Source: Lysobacter sp. KIS68-7
GTDB lineage: Bacteria > Pseudomonadota > Gammaproteobacteria > Xanthomonadales > Xanthomonadaceae
DNA length: 64,000 nucleotides
Assembly: GCF_021284745.1 (NCBI RefSeq)
Contig: NZ_CP089925.1
Span: 186,001-250,000 of the forward strand
Direction: 5' to 3'
In this document: positions 16,968-25,975 of the stretch, in pieces
How positions within the stretch are numbered: position 1 is the first letter of the stretch
Layout of the letters: each line of letters starts with the position of its first letter
Position numbers and translations under genes: made by a program
Notes under the pieces: model-generated
What the model was told of the DNA's origin: nothing
Seen by the model: only the letters and a program-made list of their open reading frames with translations
Databases searched by the model: none

Positions 16968-17939
16968 TCAGGTGGTCGCGGCCTCGAGCCGCGACCACGT
17001 CGCATCGTCGAAGCGGCCGACCAGGTCGAGCGCTTCGAAGTTCTGCAGCAACTGGTCCTTGCGCGTCGCGCCGAGCAGCACCGTCGACACGTGCGGATTG
17101 CGCAGGCACCAGGCGATGGCCAAAGGTGCCGGCGCCACGCCCAGTTCCTTCGCGATCGACGTGAACTTGCGCGCACGTTCGACGCGGCGCGAATCCGCAT
17201 CGCCCAGCACCCACTTCTGCAACCACGCGTAGCCTTCCTGGCCCAGGCGCGCATCGCTCGGCACGCCGTCGTTGTACTTGCCGGTGAGCAGGCCCGAGCC
17301 GAGCGGAGACCACACGGTGGTGCCGAGGCCGAGTTCGGCATACAGCGGCGCGTATTCGAGTTCGACGCGCTCGCGATGCAGCAGGTTGTACTGCGGCTGT
17401 TCCATCGTCGGCGCATGCAGGTGGTGCGCCTTGGCCACCTTGTGCGCTTCGCGGATCGCCTGCGCCGGCCATTCCGACGTGCCCCAGTACAGCACCTTGC
17501 CCTGGCGAACGAGGGTGTCCATCGCCCACACGGTCTCTGCGATCGGCGTGTCCGGATCCGGCCGGTGGCAGAAATACAGGTCGAGGTAATCCACGCGCAG
17601 CCGGCGCAACGCATCGTTGCAGGCATCGTGCACATGCTTGCGCGACAGGCCCTTCTGCGTCGGCCGCGGACCCGTGGAAGAACCGAAGAACACCTTGCTC
17701 GACACGCACCAGCTGTCGCGCGGCAGGCGCAGGTCGGCGAGCACGTCGCCCATCACCCGCTCGGCCTCGCCGTCGGCGTAACCCTCTGCGTTGTCGAAGA
17801 AATTGATGCCGTGGTCCCACGCGGCCGCGATCAGTTCGCGCGCCTCGCCCCGCCCCACCTGGTTGCCGAAGGTGACCCACGCACCGAAGGACAGCGCGGA
17901 CAACTGCAGGCCGGAAGAACCGAGTCGACGGTATTGCAT
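16968..17939 (-). CDS. Aldo/keto reductase, Kv-beta/YghZ subgroup
   Basis: 323 residues. Begins MQYRRLGSSGLQLSALSFGAW. The AKR tetrad is recognisable: D in NFFDNAEGYADGEAE, K in VSSKVF, and H in the VDYLDLYFCHRPDP strand. NADPH-dependent reduction of aldehydes and ketones is expected. The subgroup with KVFFGSSTGP and HVHDACNDALRRL is related to potassium-channel beta-subunit homologues and E. coli YghZ, which reduces methylglyoxal. Substrate not assignable. It is divergent from the manganese-riboswitch gene. Confidence 0.85.
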   Translation of the reverse strand: MQYRRLGSSGLQLSALSFGAWVTFGNQVGRGEARELIAAAWDHGINFFDNAEGYADGEAERVMGDVLADLRLPRDSWCVSSKVFFGSSTGPRPTQKGLSRKHVHDACNDALRRLRVDYLDLYFCHRPDPDTPIAETVWAMDTLVRQGKVLYWGTSEWPAQAIREAHKVAKAHHLHAPTMEQPQYNLLHRERVELEYAPLYAELGLGTTVWSPLGSGLLTGKYNDGVPSDARLGQEGYAWLQKWVLGDADSRRVERARKFTSIAKELGVAPAPLAIAWCLRNPHVSTVLLGATRKDQLLQNFEALDLVGRFDDATWSRLEAATT

Positions 17940-18000
17940 GGCAAGCGGCCGTAGGGGATGAGGGCGGCCAGTCTACGTCGCGCCGTGCGAGCGGGACGAT

Positions 18001-18134
18001 TACAATGCGCCCCACTTACCTCCGGGGAGTAGCTCGCCGCGCCGCTTCATGCCGCGCGGACCGTGCGCCAACACACTTGGTCGACAGGCCATGGCGCACG
18101 GCTGCAGCACGCGCTGCAGGAGCAAGACCGAAGG
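18001..18134 (+). promoter_or_regulatory. yybP-ykoY (manganese) riboswitch with promoter -10
   Basis: A -10-like TACAAT at 18001-18006 is followed by the aptamer. Its 5' conserved segment GGGGAGTAGC starts at 18024, the CAACACACTTGG segment is near 18069, and the 3' conserved segment GAGCAAGACCG ends at 18130. P1 is formed by CCTCCGG (18019-18025) with CCGAAGG (18128-18134), one mismatch. This class binds Mn2+ and typically precedes manganese exporters and UPF0016 genes, which is exactly what follows. Confidence 0.85.
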
Positions 18135-18162
18135 CGAGCGCTGCGCACGAACTGGCGATGAG

Positions 18163-18219
18163 CCGGGCCGGGCTGCGTGGCGTCGCCTTCGCGTCCATGC
18201 GAATGCCCGGCCCCCGGAG
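18163..18219 (+). promoter_or_regulatory. Expression-platform hairpin abutting the Shine-Dalgarno sequence
   Basis: GGGCCGGGC (18165-18173) is perfectly complementary to GCCCGGCCC (18205-18213). Further CCGG/CCGG pairing can extend it into the GGAG Shine-Dalgarno sequence (18216-18219), 9 nt before the ATG at 18229. It would mask translation initiation, so the preceding manganese aptamer probably acts at translation. Mechanism inferred. Confidence 0.6.
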
Positions 18220-18228
18220 TTTCCAACG

Positions 18229-18789
18229 ATGCAGACGTTCCTCGTCTCGACCCTCGCCGTCGCCGTCGCCGAGATCGGCGACAAGACCCAATTGCTGGCC
18301 TTGCTGCTGGCCGCGCGCTTCCGCAAGCCGGTGCCGATCGTCGGCGGCATCCTGCTGGCCACCATCCTCAACCACGCACTCGCCGGCTGGCTCGGCGTGA
18401 TCGCCGCGGCGTGGCTCACGCCCGAAGTGCTGCGTTGGGTCGTGGCCGTCAGCTTCTTCGCCATCGCGCTGTGGACGCTGAAGCCCGACAAGATCGACGA
18501 CGACCAGTCCCTGCCCGCGCGCAACGCCTTCATCGCGACGACCATCGCGTTTTTCCTGGCGGAGATCGGCGACAAGACGCAGGTCGCCACCGTGCTGCTG
18601 GCCGCGAAGTACCACCCGCTGTGGCAAGTGGTGGCCGGCACGACGGTGGGCATGCTGCTGGCCAACGTGCCGGTGGTGCTGCTCGGCAGCCGCTTCTCGC
18701 AACGCTTGCCGCTGCGTGCAGCGCGCATCACGGCGGCGCTCTTGTTCCTCGCGCTGGCGCTGTGGACCGCGTTCCGCGGCCTGCACTGA
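18229..18789 (+). CDS. UPF0016/GDT1 family manganese exporter
   Basis: 186 residues. Two copies of the signature EIGDKTQ are seen at residues 15-21 and 112-118, each opening a three-helix half, as in TMEM165/Gdt1 and bacterial MneA. The family exports Mn2+ (or Ca2+) by cation/proton exchange. The preceding manganese riboswitch supports Mn2+ as the substrate and substrate-induced expression. Start at 18229 chosen because GGAG is 9 nt upstream and because the longer frame upstream overlaps the aptamer. Confidence 0.88.
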   Translation: MQTFLVSTLAVAVAEIGDKTQLLALLLAARFRKPVPIVGGILLATILNHALAGWLGVIAAAWLTPEVLRWVVAVSFFAIALWTLKPDKIDDDQSLPARNAFIATTIAFFLAEIGDKTQVATVLLAAKYHPLWQVVAGTTVGMLLANVPVVLLGSRFSQRLPLRAARITAALLFLALALWTAFRGLH

Positions 18790-18844
18790 CGCGCTATCCT
18801 CCGGCCGGGGAGCGTCCGCACGAGGCGGGCCACCGGGGACATCG

Positions 18845-19978
18845 ATGCACGCCGAGAGTCGCCACTACCGCGATATCGCGTCCGCGATCCTGCAACGACC
18901 CGACGAGGTGATGCTCGAGGTCGGTGCGGGCGGCGAGCTGCTGGTCGCGCGCCTGCGCGTGGTCATTGCCGCGATGCTGCTGCTCCTGCCGCTCGCGAAC
19001 GCGATCACGGGCGGGCAGTTCAACGAAACGCTGATCGGCCTGGCCGGTGCGGTGTTCGTGAACCTGTTCGCGCAGGTGTGGCTGGCATTGGCGCGGCAGA
19101 AGCGCCGCTATCGGTGGCTGCCCTACGGCTCGGGTGCGTTCGATGTCAGCGCCACCACCATCGTGCTGGTGATGCTCGCGGCGAACCACCTGCCCGCGGG
19201 CCTCAACAGCATGATCGTGTGGTGCGGCTACCTGCTCGCCATCGCGCTGACCGCCTTGCGCAACGACGGGCGCGTCACCTTGTTCGTCGGCGGGCTCGCG
19301 GTGCTGCAGTACACGCTGCTCACCGCGATCGTGTTCCGCATCGCTTCGCCCGACCAACTCATCTCCAGCGACTACGGCACCGTGAGCCTGGGCGGCCAGT
19401 TGCAACGCCTGGTGCTGCTGATCGCCTTCACGCTGATCATGGCGATGGTGGTCTATCGCATGCAGCGCCTGGTGGAAATGTCGGGCACCGATGGCCTGAC
19501 GGGGCTGCCGAACCGCACCTGGCTCGTGCACCGCTTCCCGCGCCTGCTCGACGCGGCCAAGCGCGATGGCGTGAGCCTGTGCGTGGCGCTCATCGACCTG
19601 GACCACTTCAAGCGCATCAACGACGAGATCGGCCACCACGCTGGCGATCGCGCGCTGATGCACGTGGTCGACCTGGTGCGCGACACGCTCGAGGACGGCG
19701 AATGGCTCGTGCGCCTGGGCGGCGAGGAATTCGTGCTGGTGCTGCGCAAACCGCTGGGGACGGCGTGGGAACGCGTGGACGGCATGCGGCGCACCTTGTT
19801 CTCGCGTCGCTTCGTGCCAGACCAGGGCGCCGATCCCTTGCTGCTCACTTTCAGCGCCGGCGTGGCGAGCTTTCCGCACGAGGCCAGCGATCTCTCGGGC
19901 CTGCTGCGACGCGCCGACCAGCGCCTCAACGTGGCCAAGAGTTCGGGCCGCAACCGCGTGCTCGCGCGCGATACCTGA
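18845..19978 (+). CDS. Membrane diguanylate cyclase (GGDEF domain)
   Basis: 377 residues. About six hydrophobic segments span residues 38-200, followed by a C-terminal GGDEF domain starting near LVEMSGTDGLTGLPNR. The active-site motif is GGEEF (about residues 293-297), consistent with synthesis of cyclic di-GMP. The inhibitory I-site RxxD expected just upstream reads EDGE, so product inhibition through that site is unlikely. The membrane region has no recognised sensory domain name. The start ATG at 18845 follows the Mn exporter by 55 nt, so read-through is possible. Confidence 0.85.
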   Translation: MHAESRHYRDIASAILQRPDEVMLEVGAGGELLVARLRVVIAAMLLLLPLANAITGGQFNETLIGLAGAVFVNLFAQVWLALARQKRRYRWLPYGSGAFDVSATTIVLVMLAANHLPAGLNSMIVWCGYLLAIALTALRNDGRVTLFVGGLAVLQYTLLTAIVFRIASPDQLISSDYGTVSLGGQLQRLVLLIAFTLIMAMVVYRMQRLVEMSGTDGLTGLPNRTWLVHRFPRLLDAAKRDGVSLCVALIDLDHFKRINDEIGHHAGDRALMHVVDLVRDTLEDGEWLVRLGGEEFVLVLRKPLGTAWERVDGMRRTLFSRRFVPDQGADPLLLTFSAGVASFPHEASDLSGLLRRADQRLNVAKSSGRNRVLARDT

Positions 19979-20070
19979 ATGCGTTGCGCACCGGGGCAAG
20001 CCTCGGTTGCCCGATCCGGCACCCTGCACTAGGCTGCGCCGTCGGCCGCAGGGGCCTATGGGGATAATCG

Positions 20071-21366
20071 ATGGATGCGCTGGCCCGGGTCGGTTTCGGC
20101 CTGTTCGGCCTCGTGGTGCTGATCGGCATCGCGTGGCTGTTTTCGAACAATAAAAAGGCCGTCGACTGGCGCCTGGTGGTCACGGGTGTGTCGCTGCAGA
20201 TCGGCTTTGCCGCGCTCGTGCTGCTCGTGCCGGGCGGACGCGATGTGTTCGACTGGCTCGGCCAGGGCTTCGTGAAGGTGCTCAGCTTCGTCGCGGCGGG
20301 CTCGACCTTCATCTTCGGCTCGCTGATGGACACCTCGAAGTACGGCTTCATCTTCGCCTTCCAGGTATTGCCGACGATCATCTTCTTCGCCTCGCTGATG
20401 GGCGTGCTCTACCACCTCGGCGTGATGCAGGCGGTGGTGCGCGCGATGGCGTGGGCGATCACCAAGGTGATGCGCGTGTCGGGCGCGGAGACGACCTCGG
20501 TGTGCGCGAGCGTCTTCATCGGCCAGACCGAAGCGCCGCTGACGGTGCGTCCCTACATCCCGCGCATGACCGAGTCGGAACTGATCACGATGATGATCGG
20601 CGGCATGGCGCACATCGCCGGCGGCGTGCTCGCCGCGTACGTCGGCATGCTCGGCGGCGGCGATCCGGTGCAGCAGGCGTTCTACGCCAAGCACTTGCTC
20701 GCGGCGTCCATCATGGCCGCGCCTGCGACGCTCGTGATCGCCAAGGTGCTCATCCCTGAAACCGGCACGCCGCTCACGCGCGGCACGGTGAAGATGGAAG
20801 TGGAGAAGACCGCGAGCAACGTGATCGACGCCGCGGCGTCCGGTGCGGGCGACGGCCTGCGCCTGGCGCTGAACATCGGCGCGATGCTGCTCGCCTTCAT
20901 CGCGCTGATCGCGTTGATCGATTCGCCGCTCACTTGGCTCGGCCACGTCTCGGGCATCGAAGCCGCGATCGGCAAGCCGACGAGCCTCGCGACGATCTTT
21001 GGTTACGTCCTCGCGCCGGTCGCGTGGGTCATCGGCGTGCCGTGGCAGGACGCGACGACCGTGGGTTCGCTCATCGGCCAGAAGGTCGTCATCAACGAGT
21101 TCGTGGCCTACCTGCAGCTGGCCGACATCGTGAACGGCAAGGTCCCCGGCGTCCTGCTGACCGACCAGGGCAAGCTGATCGCGACGTATGCGCTGTGCGG
21201 CTTCGCCAACTTCTCGTCGATCGCGATCCAGATCGGCGGCATCGGCGGCCTTGCGCCGGAACGCCGCGGCGACCTCGCGCGCTTCGGCCTGCGTGCGGTG
21301 CTCGGCGGGTCGATCGCCACGTTCATGACGGCGACGATCGCGGGCGTGCTCACCTACTTCGGCTGA
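20071..21366 (+). CDS. Concentrative nucleoside transporter, NupC/CNT family
   Basis: 431 residues with 9-10 membrane segments. Family motifs include GSTFIFGSLMD, VCASVFIGQTEAPL and NEFVAYLQLADI, with a C-terminal GFANFSSIAIQIGGIGGLAP, all conserved in H+ or Na+/nucleoside symporters. It takes up nucleosides across the inner membrane. Only 4 nt separate it from the PfkB kinase gene that follows, so uptake and phosphorylation are likely coupled. Confidence 0.9.
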   Translation: MDALARVGFGLFGLVVLIGIAWLFSNNKKAVDWRLVVTGVSLQIGFAALVLLVPGGRDVFDWLGQGFVKVLSFVAAGSTFIFGSLMDTSKYGFIFAFQVLPTIIFFASLMGVLYHLGVMQAVVRAMAWAITKVMRVSGAETTSVCASVFIGQTEAPLTVRPYIPRMTESELITMMIGGMAHIAGGVLAAYVGMLGGGDPVQQAFYAKHLLAASIMAAPATLVIAKVLIPETGTPLTRGTVKMEVEKTASNVIDAAASGAGDGLRLALNIGAMLLAFIALIALIDSPLTWLGHVSGIEAAIGKPTSLATIFGYVLAPVAWVIGVPWQDATTVGSLIGQKVVINEFVAYLQLADIVNGKVPGVLLTDQGKLIATYALCGFANFSSIAIQIGGIGGLAPERRGDLARFGLRAVLGGSIATFMTATIAGVLTYFG

Positions 21367-21370
21367 TCGA

Positions 21371-22330
21371 ATGAGCGCCGTGCGCGATCGCGTGGTCGTC
21401 GTCGGATCCTTCAACGTCGACCACGTGTGGCGCTGCGAAACGCTGCCGCGCCCGGGCGAGACGCTCGCCGGTCGTTACGCGACCGGCCCCGGCGGCAAGG
21501 GCTTCAACCAGGCGGTGGCGTCTGCGCGCGCCGGTGCATCGACACGCTTCCTGTGCGCACTCGGCGACGATGCCGGCGCCGCGCTCGCGCGCGCGCTCGC
21601 GCAAGCAGATGGCATCGACCTGATCGAACAACGCAGCCCGCAGCCGACCGGCACGGCGGGCATCTACGTCGACGCCGAAGGGCGCAACAGCATCGTGATC
21701 GGGCCGGGCGCGAACGCGGATCTCGACGTGCATTGCATCCAGGCGCAGCGCGCGGCATTCGAGGATGCGCGCGTGGTGCTCGTGCAATGCGAAACGCCCG
21801 GCGAGGCGGTGCTGGCCGCGTTGGGCTTCGGACGCACGCACGGTGCGATCACGTTGCTCAATCCGGCGCCCGCGAATGCCGACGTCGACGCGGCACTGCT
21901 CGCGGCCGCCGACATCGCAACGCCGAACGAAACCGAATTCGTCGCCCTGCTCACACGCCACGTGGGCGAGCGCGTCGAAGCCAGCGACGTCGCCGACCTC
22001 GACGACGCCCGCCTGCATGCACTGTGCCGCCGCCTCCTGCCCCATGGCACGGTGGTGGTCACGTTGGGCGCGGCCGGCGCCTTCGTCTCCCATGGCGATC
22101 TTTGGCGCGGCGACGACGCCGCTTGCCTACGCATCCCCGCCTTCCCCGCGACCGCCATCGACACCACCGGCGCCGGCGACGCCTTCAGCGGCGCCCTCGC
22201 TGCTTCGCTGGCACAGGTCGAGGTCCCGTTCGCCGAACACGTGCGCTTCGCGGCCCGGTATGCGGCGCGCTCGACCGAGTTCGCGGGTGCGGCCGTATCC
22301 ATGCCCAGGCTCTCGCCGCGACCCCTGTAA
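21371..22330 (+). CDS. PfkB-family sugar/nucleoside kinase, ribokinase-like
   Basis: 319 residues. The N-terminal VVVVGSFNVDHV, the PfkB signature 1 GPGGKGFNQAVASARAGA and signature 2 DTTGAGDAFSGALAASLA are clear, with the catalytic Asp in GAGDAF. Ribokinase phosphorylates ribose released from nucleosides; a nucleoside kinase role is equally possible next to the nupC-type gene. The gene uses ATP in the cytoplasm. It ends 13 nt before dusB. Confidence 0.85.
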   Translation: MSAVRDRVVVVGSFNVDHVWRCETLPRPGETLAGRYATGPGGKGFNQAVASARAGASTRFLCALGDDAGAALARALAQADGIDLIEQRSPQPTGTAGIYVDAEGRNSIVIGPGANADLDVHCIQAQRAAFEDARVVLVQCETPGEAVLAALGFGRTHGAITLLNPAPANADVDAALLAAADIATPNETEFVALLTRHVGERVEASDVADLDDARLHALCRRLLPHGTVVVTLGAAGAFVSHGDLWRGDDAACLRIPAFPATAIDTTGAGDAFSGALAASLAQVEVPFAEHVRFAARYAARSTEFAGAAVSMPRLSPRPL

Positions 22331-22343
22331 ACTCGCCGGCGCC

Positions 22344-23342
22344 ATGCGCATCGGCCCCTACGCCCTCGCTCCGAACGTGATCCTCGCGCCCATGGCGGGC
22401 GTGACGGACAAGCCGTTCCGCGTGCTCTGCAAACGCATGGGCGCGGGCCTGTGCGTCTCGGAAATGACCACGTCCGATCCGCGATTCTGGAACACCGCCA
22501 AGTCCCTGCACCGCATGGACCACGTCGGCGAGCCTGCGCCGATCAGCGTCCAGATCGCCGGCACGGAGCCGGCCATCATGGCCGAGGCGGCGCGCCACAA
22601 CGTGGACCACGGCGCGCAGATCGTCGACATCAACATGGGGTGCCCCGCGAAGAAGGTGTGCAACGCCTGGGCCGGCTCGGCGCTGATGCGCGACGAGGCT
22701 TTGGTCGCGCGCATCCTCGACACGATGGTCGCCGCCGTGGACGTGCCGGTCACGCTGAAGATCCGCACGGGCTGGGCCGCCGACCGGAAGAACGCGCTCG
22801 CGATCGCGCGCATCGCCGAATCCGCGGGCATCGCCGCGCTCGCCATCCATGGCCGCACGCGCGACCAGCAATACACCGGTACGGCCGAGTACGACACGAT
22901 CGCCGAAGTGAAAGCCGCGCTGTCGATTCCCGTCATCGCCAACGGCGACATCGACGCGCCGGAGAAAGCCGCCGCCGTGTTGCGCCACACCGGCTGCGAC
23001 GCAGTGATGATCGGGCGCGCCGCACAGGGACGGCCGTGGATCTTCCGCGAGATCGCGCATTTCCTGGCGACCGGCGAACACATGGCACCGCCGACGCTGT
23101 CGGAAATCCGTGAGCTCCTGCTCGGTCATCTCGAGGCCTTGCACGCGTTCTACGGCGAACCCTCGGGCGTGCGTATCGCGCGCAAGCACCTGGGTTGGTA
23201 TGCGAAGGATCGGCCGGAGAACCATGCGTTCCGCCACGTGGTGAACCAGGCGGAATCCGCCGAGGCGCAGCTGCGCCTGACGCGGGATTACTTCGACGCG
23301 CTCGTCGCGGGCGTGGCGCCGGAGCTGCCTGCCGCCGCTTGA
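22344..23342 (+). CDS. dusB: tRNA-dihydrouridine synthase B
   Basis: 332 residues. FMN-dependent reduction of uridine in tRNA. Motifs: LAPMAGVTDKPFR at the N-terminus, INMGCPAKKVCNAWAGSAL with the catalytic Cys, and GDIDAPEKA...VMIGRAAQGRPWIF in the phosphate-binding part. The start at 22344 gives the normal N-terminus MRIGPYALAPN. In enterobacteria dusB is followed by fis; here no fis follows. Confidence 0.92.
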   Translation: MRIGPYALAPNVILAPMAGVTDKPFRVLCKRMGAGLCVSEMTTSDPRFWNTAKSLHRMDHVGEPAPISVQIAGTEPAIMAEAARHNVDHGAQIVDINMGCPAKKVCNAWAGSALMRDEALVARILDTMVAAVDVPVTLKIRTGWAADRKNALAIARIAESAGIAALAIHGRTRDQQYTGTAEYDTIAEVKAALSIPVIANGDIDAPEKAAAVLRHTGCDAVMIGRAAQGRPWIFREIAHFLATGEHMAPPTLSEIRELLLGHLEALHAFYGEPSGVRIARKHLGWYAKDRPENHAFRHVVNQAESAEAQLRLTRDYFDALVAGVAPELPAAA

Positions 23343-23523
23343 AGCCGTGGATGACGAGCGCGACGTCGGTGTGCGAGTCACAGGTATGCAGGGGAATGTG
23401 TCGTCGGCGCCGTCTCACGACGGGCGGCTGCGCAACCGTCAACCACGGACGCAGTGTGTGCGTCCAGCGGCGGCGTGTCTGGTCGATCCCTCTTGTCGCT
23501 CGTGCGAACGGTCTGCGCGTCGA

Positions 23524-24531
23524 TCAGCTCGTCGGCTCGACCCAGATGCGCGTCCACATCTCGCGCAAGCGACGACGCGCATCCCACGGCCACGCCATTT
23601 CTTCCGTCGGGATCGCGCGCCATGCATCGCCTTCGCGCTCGGCCACCGCGAAGCGGAAGGCGTAATCCGGTTCCGCGCCCATGCGCAGGTCCGTCAGCAT
23701 GAGCTTGTTTTCGTGGACCTCGGCCTTCGCGAAGTGGTGGTTGAACCACAGCAGGCGCGCCACGTTCGGTTGCGCGCGCACTTCCTCCAGCGCGCGGGTG
23801 TCCGAAGGATGGTGGGTGAACGGCATCGGCCCGCGGTCGGCGACCACCGAGCGCTGCCCTTCGACGAACCCGTCCGGCGTCATCGCCACCACGCGCCACA
23901 GCAGCGTGTTGAACGGCATCGGCGTGACGAAGCGCGGCGCGTCGCCCAGGCCCATCGCAGCGAGCGAACGCTGGGCCGCGCGATCCACCATCGACTGCGC
24001 GAAGAAGGCCCACCCGATGTAGGCGCAGGCGATCGCGATCGACGCGGCCAAGGCCTTGCCCGCCGCGGGCCGGGCACCGAACCACGCCGCCATCAGGCAA
24101 CCGATCACCAGTGGCAGGGTCAGCGCGGGGTCGAAGATGAAGAGCGCGCCCTGCATCGTCGGCTGCACCGGCAATGGCCACCACAGCTGCGTGCCGTAGA
24201 TCGTGCAGGCGTCGAGCAACGGGTGCGACAGCAACGCGCACTGGAAGATCCAGAACCATCGTCGCGGCGCTTCCGCCACGCGCCCGCCCCTGCCCCGGAA
24301 CCACCACCACAGCAGCAGCCCCACCCAGGGAAGCACGAGCAGCGAGTGCGTCGCCGCGCGGTGCCAGGTCATGCGCACGACCGGGTCGCCGCTCAGCAGT
24401 AAGGGCAGGACATCGATGTCGGGCAGCGTGTTGAGGGCCGCGCCGGCCAGCAAGGCCGCGCGGCGATGGCCCGGCGGGGCGATGGCGGCGGCGATCGCGC
24501 CACCGACGAACAGGTGTGTGAACGAGTCCAT
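23524..24531 (-). CDS. YdjM-type membrane-bound metal-dependent hydrolase
   Basis: 335 residues from the ATG at 24531. The N-terminus MDSFTHLFVGGAIAAAIAPP, HRAATHSLLVLP and HPLLDACTIYGTQLWWP are the conserved metal-ligand-type motifs of the YdjM/DUF457 integral membrane family, with several hydrophobic segments in the first 200 residues. The C-terminal 130 residues are soluble. The reaction is unknown; LexA control known from E. coli ydjM is not evident here. It is divergent from metK. Confidence 0.75.
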   Translation of the reverse strand: MDSFTHLFVGGAIAAAIAPPGHRRAALLAGAALNTLPDIDVLPLLLSGDPVVRMTWHRAATHSLLVLPWVGLLLWWWFRGRGGRVAEAPRRWFWIFQCALLSHPLLDACTIYGTQLWWPLPVQPTMQGALFIFDPALTLPLVIGCLMAAWFGARPAAGKALAASIAIACAYIGWAFFAQSMVDRAAQRSLAAMGLGDAPRFVTPMPFNTLLWRVVAMTPDGFVEGQRSVVADRGPMPFTHHPSDTRALEEVRAQPNVARLLWFNHHFAKAEVHENKLMLTDLRMGAEPDYAFRFAVAEREGDAWRAIPTEEMAWPWDARRRLREMWTRIWVEPTS

Positions 24532-24585
24532 ACCCCAATTTGCCACCTCGAAGGGGCAAGATGCGCAATTCCGTCCGGGGGCCTG

Positions 24586-24623
24586 TACAATGCCCGGCCA
24601 TCCTTTCATCCGAATCAAAGGAT
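24586..24623 (+). promoter_or_regulatory. metK promoter -10 and SD-masking leader hairpin
   Basis: A -10-like TACAAT at 24586-24591 is followed by a perfect 7-bp inverted repeat ATCCTTT (24600-24606) / AAAGGAT (24617-24623). The right arm contains the likely Shine-Dalgarno AAAGGA, 11 nt before the metK ATG, so the hairpin could limit translation. No known SAM-riboswitch class is recognised. Confidence 0.5.
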
Positions 24624-24633
24624 ATAAGCAGCG

Positions 24634-25860
24634 ATGACCAGCTCCAGCTACCTGTTTACCTCCGAATCCGTTTCCGAAGGCCATCCCGACAAGATCGCGG
24701 ACCAGATCTCCGACGCGGTGCTCGACGCCATCCTGGCGCAGGACAAGCGCGCGCGCGTGGCTTGCGAAACGATGGTGAAGACGGGTGCCGCAATTGTTGC
24801 CGGTGAAGTGACCACCGGTGCGTGGGTCGACATCGAATCCCTCGCGCGCAAGGTCATCAACGACATCGGCTACGACAACTCCGACGTCGGCTTCGACGGC
24901 CACACCTGCGCGATCATCAACATGCTCGGCAAGCAGTCGCCGGACATCGCCGCGGGCGTGGACCGCAAGAAGCCGGAAGAACAGGGCGCGGGCGACCAGG
25001 GCCTGATGTTCGGCTACGCCTGCAACGAAGCGCCGGAATTCATGCCCGCGCCGATCTACTACTCGCACCGCCTGGTCGAGCAGCAGGCCAAGGTGCGCAA
25101 GGCGAAGAACTCCAAGCTGCCGTGGCTGCGCCCCGATGCGAAGTCGCAGGTCACGCTGCGCTATGAAGGCAACAAGATCGTCGGCCTCGACGCCGTCGTG
25201 CTTTCCACGCAGCACGATCCGGGCATCAAGCAGAAGGACCTGGTCGAGGGCGTGTACGAGCACATCCTCAAGCCGGTGCTGCCGAAGAACTGGCTCGACA
25301 AGCTGCCGAAGAACAAGGTGCACATCAATCCGACCGGCATCTTCGTGATCGGCGGCCCGGTGGGCGACTGCGGCCTGACCGGCCGCAAGATCATCGTCGA
25401 CAGCTACGGCGGCATGGCCCGCCACGGCGGCGGCGCGTTCTCGGGCAAGGATCCGTCGAAGGTCGACCGTTCGGCCGCCTACGCGGCGCGCTACGTGGCG
25501 AAGAACATCGTCGCGGCGGGCCTGGCCGACAAGTGCGAAGTGCAGGTCTCCTACGCGATCGGCGTCGCCGAGCCGACCTCGATCTCGGTGACCACCTTCG
25601 GCACCGGCAAGATCTCCGACGACAAGATCGAAAAGCTGATCCGCAAGCACTTCGACCTGCGTCCGTACGGCATCGTGAAGATGCTCGACCTGATCCACCC
25701 GGTGTACCAGGCCACCGCCTCGTACGGCCACTTCGGCCGCAAGCCGAAGGAAGTGGAATACGTCGACGGCAACGGCAAGAAGCACAAGGCCACCGCATTC
25801 TCCTGGGAGAAGACGGACAAGGCCGACGAGCTGCGCAAGGATGGCGGCTTGAAGAAGTAA
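24634..25860 (+). CDS. metK: S-adenosylmethionine synthetase
   Basis: 408 residues, slightly longer than E. coli MetK. Makes SAM from methionine and ATP. Motifs: [20 protein letters not shown] at the N-terminus, [10 protein letters not shown], and the P-loop-like [19 protein letters not shown]. First gene of the methyl-cycle cluster metK-ahcY-metF. Ends just ahead of a strong hairpin and the SAH riboswitch, so ahcY can be controlled independently. Confidence 0.97.
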   Translation: MTSSSYLFTSESVSEGHPDKIADQISDAVLDAILAQDKRARVACETMVKTGAAIVAGEVTTGAWVDIESLARKVINDIGYDNSDVGFDGHTCAIINMLGKQSPDIAAGVDRKKPEEQGAGDQGLMFGYACNEAPEFMPAPIYYSHRLVEQQAKVRKAKNSKLPWLRPDAKSQVTLRYEGNKIVGLDAVVLSTQHDPGIKQKDLVEGVYEHILKPVLPKNWLDKLPKNKVHINPTGIFVIGGPVGDCGLTGRKIIVDSYGGMARHGGGAFSGKDPSKVDRSAAYAARYVAKNIVAAGLADKCEVQVSYAIGVAEPTSISVTTFGTGKISDDKIEKLIRKHFDLRPYGIVKMLDLIHPVYQATASYGHFGRKPKEVEYVDGNGKKHKATAFSWEKTDKADELRKDGGLKK

Positions 25861-25873
25861 GCGACACGAAATC

Positions 25874-25900
25874 GGGCGCGCGGCGCAATGCCGCGCGCCC
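25874..25900 (+). terminator. Hairpin after metK
   Basis: A perfect 11-bp stem GGGCGCGCGGC/GCCGCGCGCCC with a 5-nt loop, 14 nt past the metK stop and followed by TGCTTCTTCG. The T content is poor, so it may terminate partially or protect the metK mRNA end. Confidence 0.6.
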
Positions 25901-25906
25901 TGCTTC

Positions 25907-25975
25907 TTCGAGGGGCGCTGCGACCGTGGATAGGCACGGCCAGGCTCGAAGGAGTGCACCAAGCAACGGCGCCCG
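25907..25975 (+). promoter_or_regulatory. S-adenosylhomocysteine (SAH) riboswitch
   Basis: The segment TTCGAGGGGCGCTGCGACC, a later CCAGGCTCGAA and the terminal CAACGGCGCCC match the SAH aptamer. P1 pairs TTCGAG (25907-25912) with CTCGAA (25945-25950), and the pseudoknot pairs GGGCGC with GCGCCC (to 25974). The class activates ahcY expression when SAH accumulates. It lies about 23 nt before the ahcY ATG, whose GGAG Shine-Dalgarno is at 25986. Confidence 0.9.

Noticed and set aside
19998-20014. GGCAA...TTGCC hairpin between the GGDEF gene and nupC as a terminator
   Set aside because: Only 5 bp and no T tract on either side.
23343-23523. Possible small gene or RNA between dusB and the YdjM-type gene
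   Set aside because: No hairpin with T tract, no ribosome binding site and no plausible short frame; treated as plain intergenic DNA.
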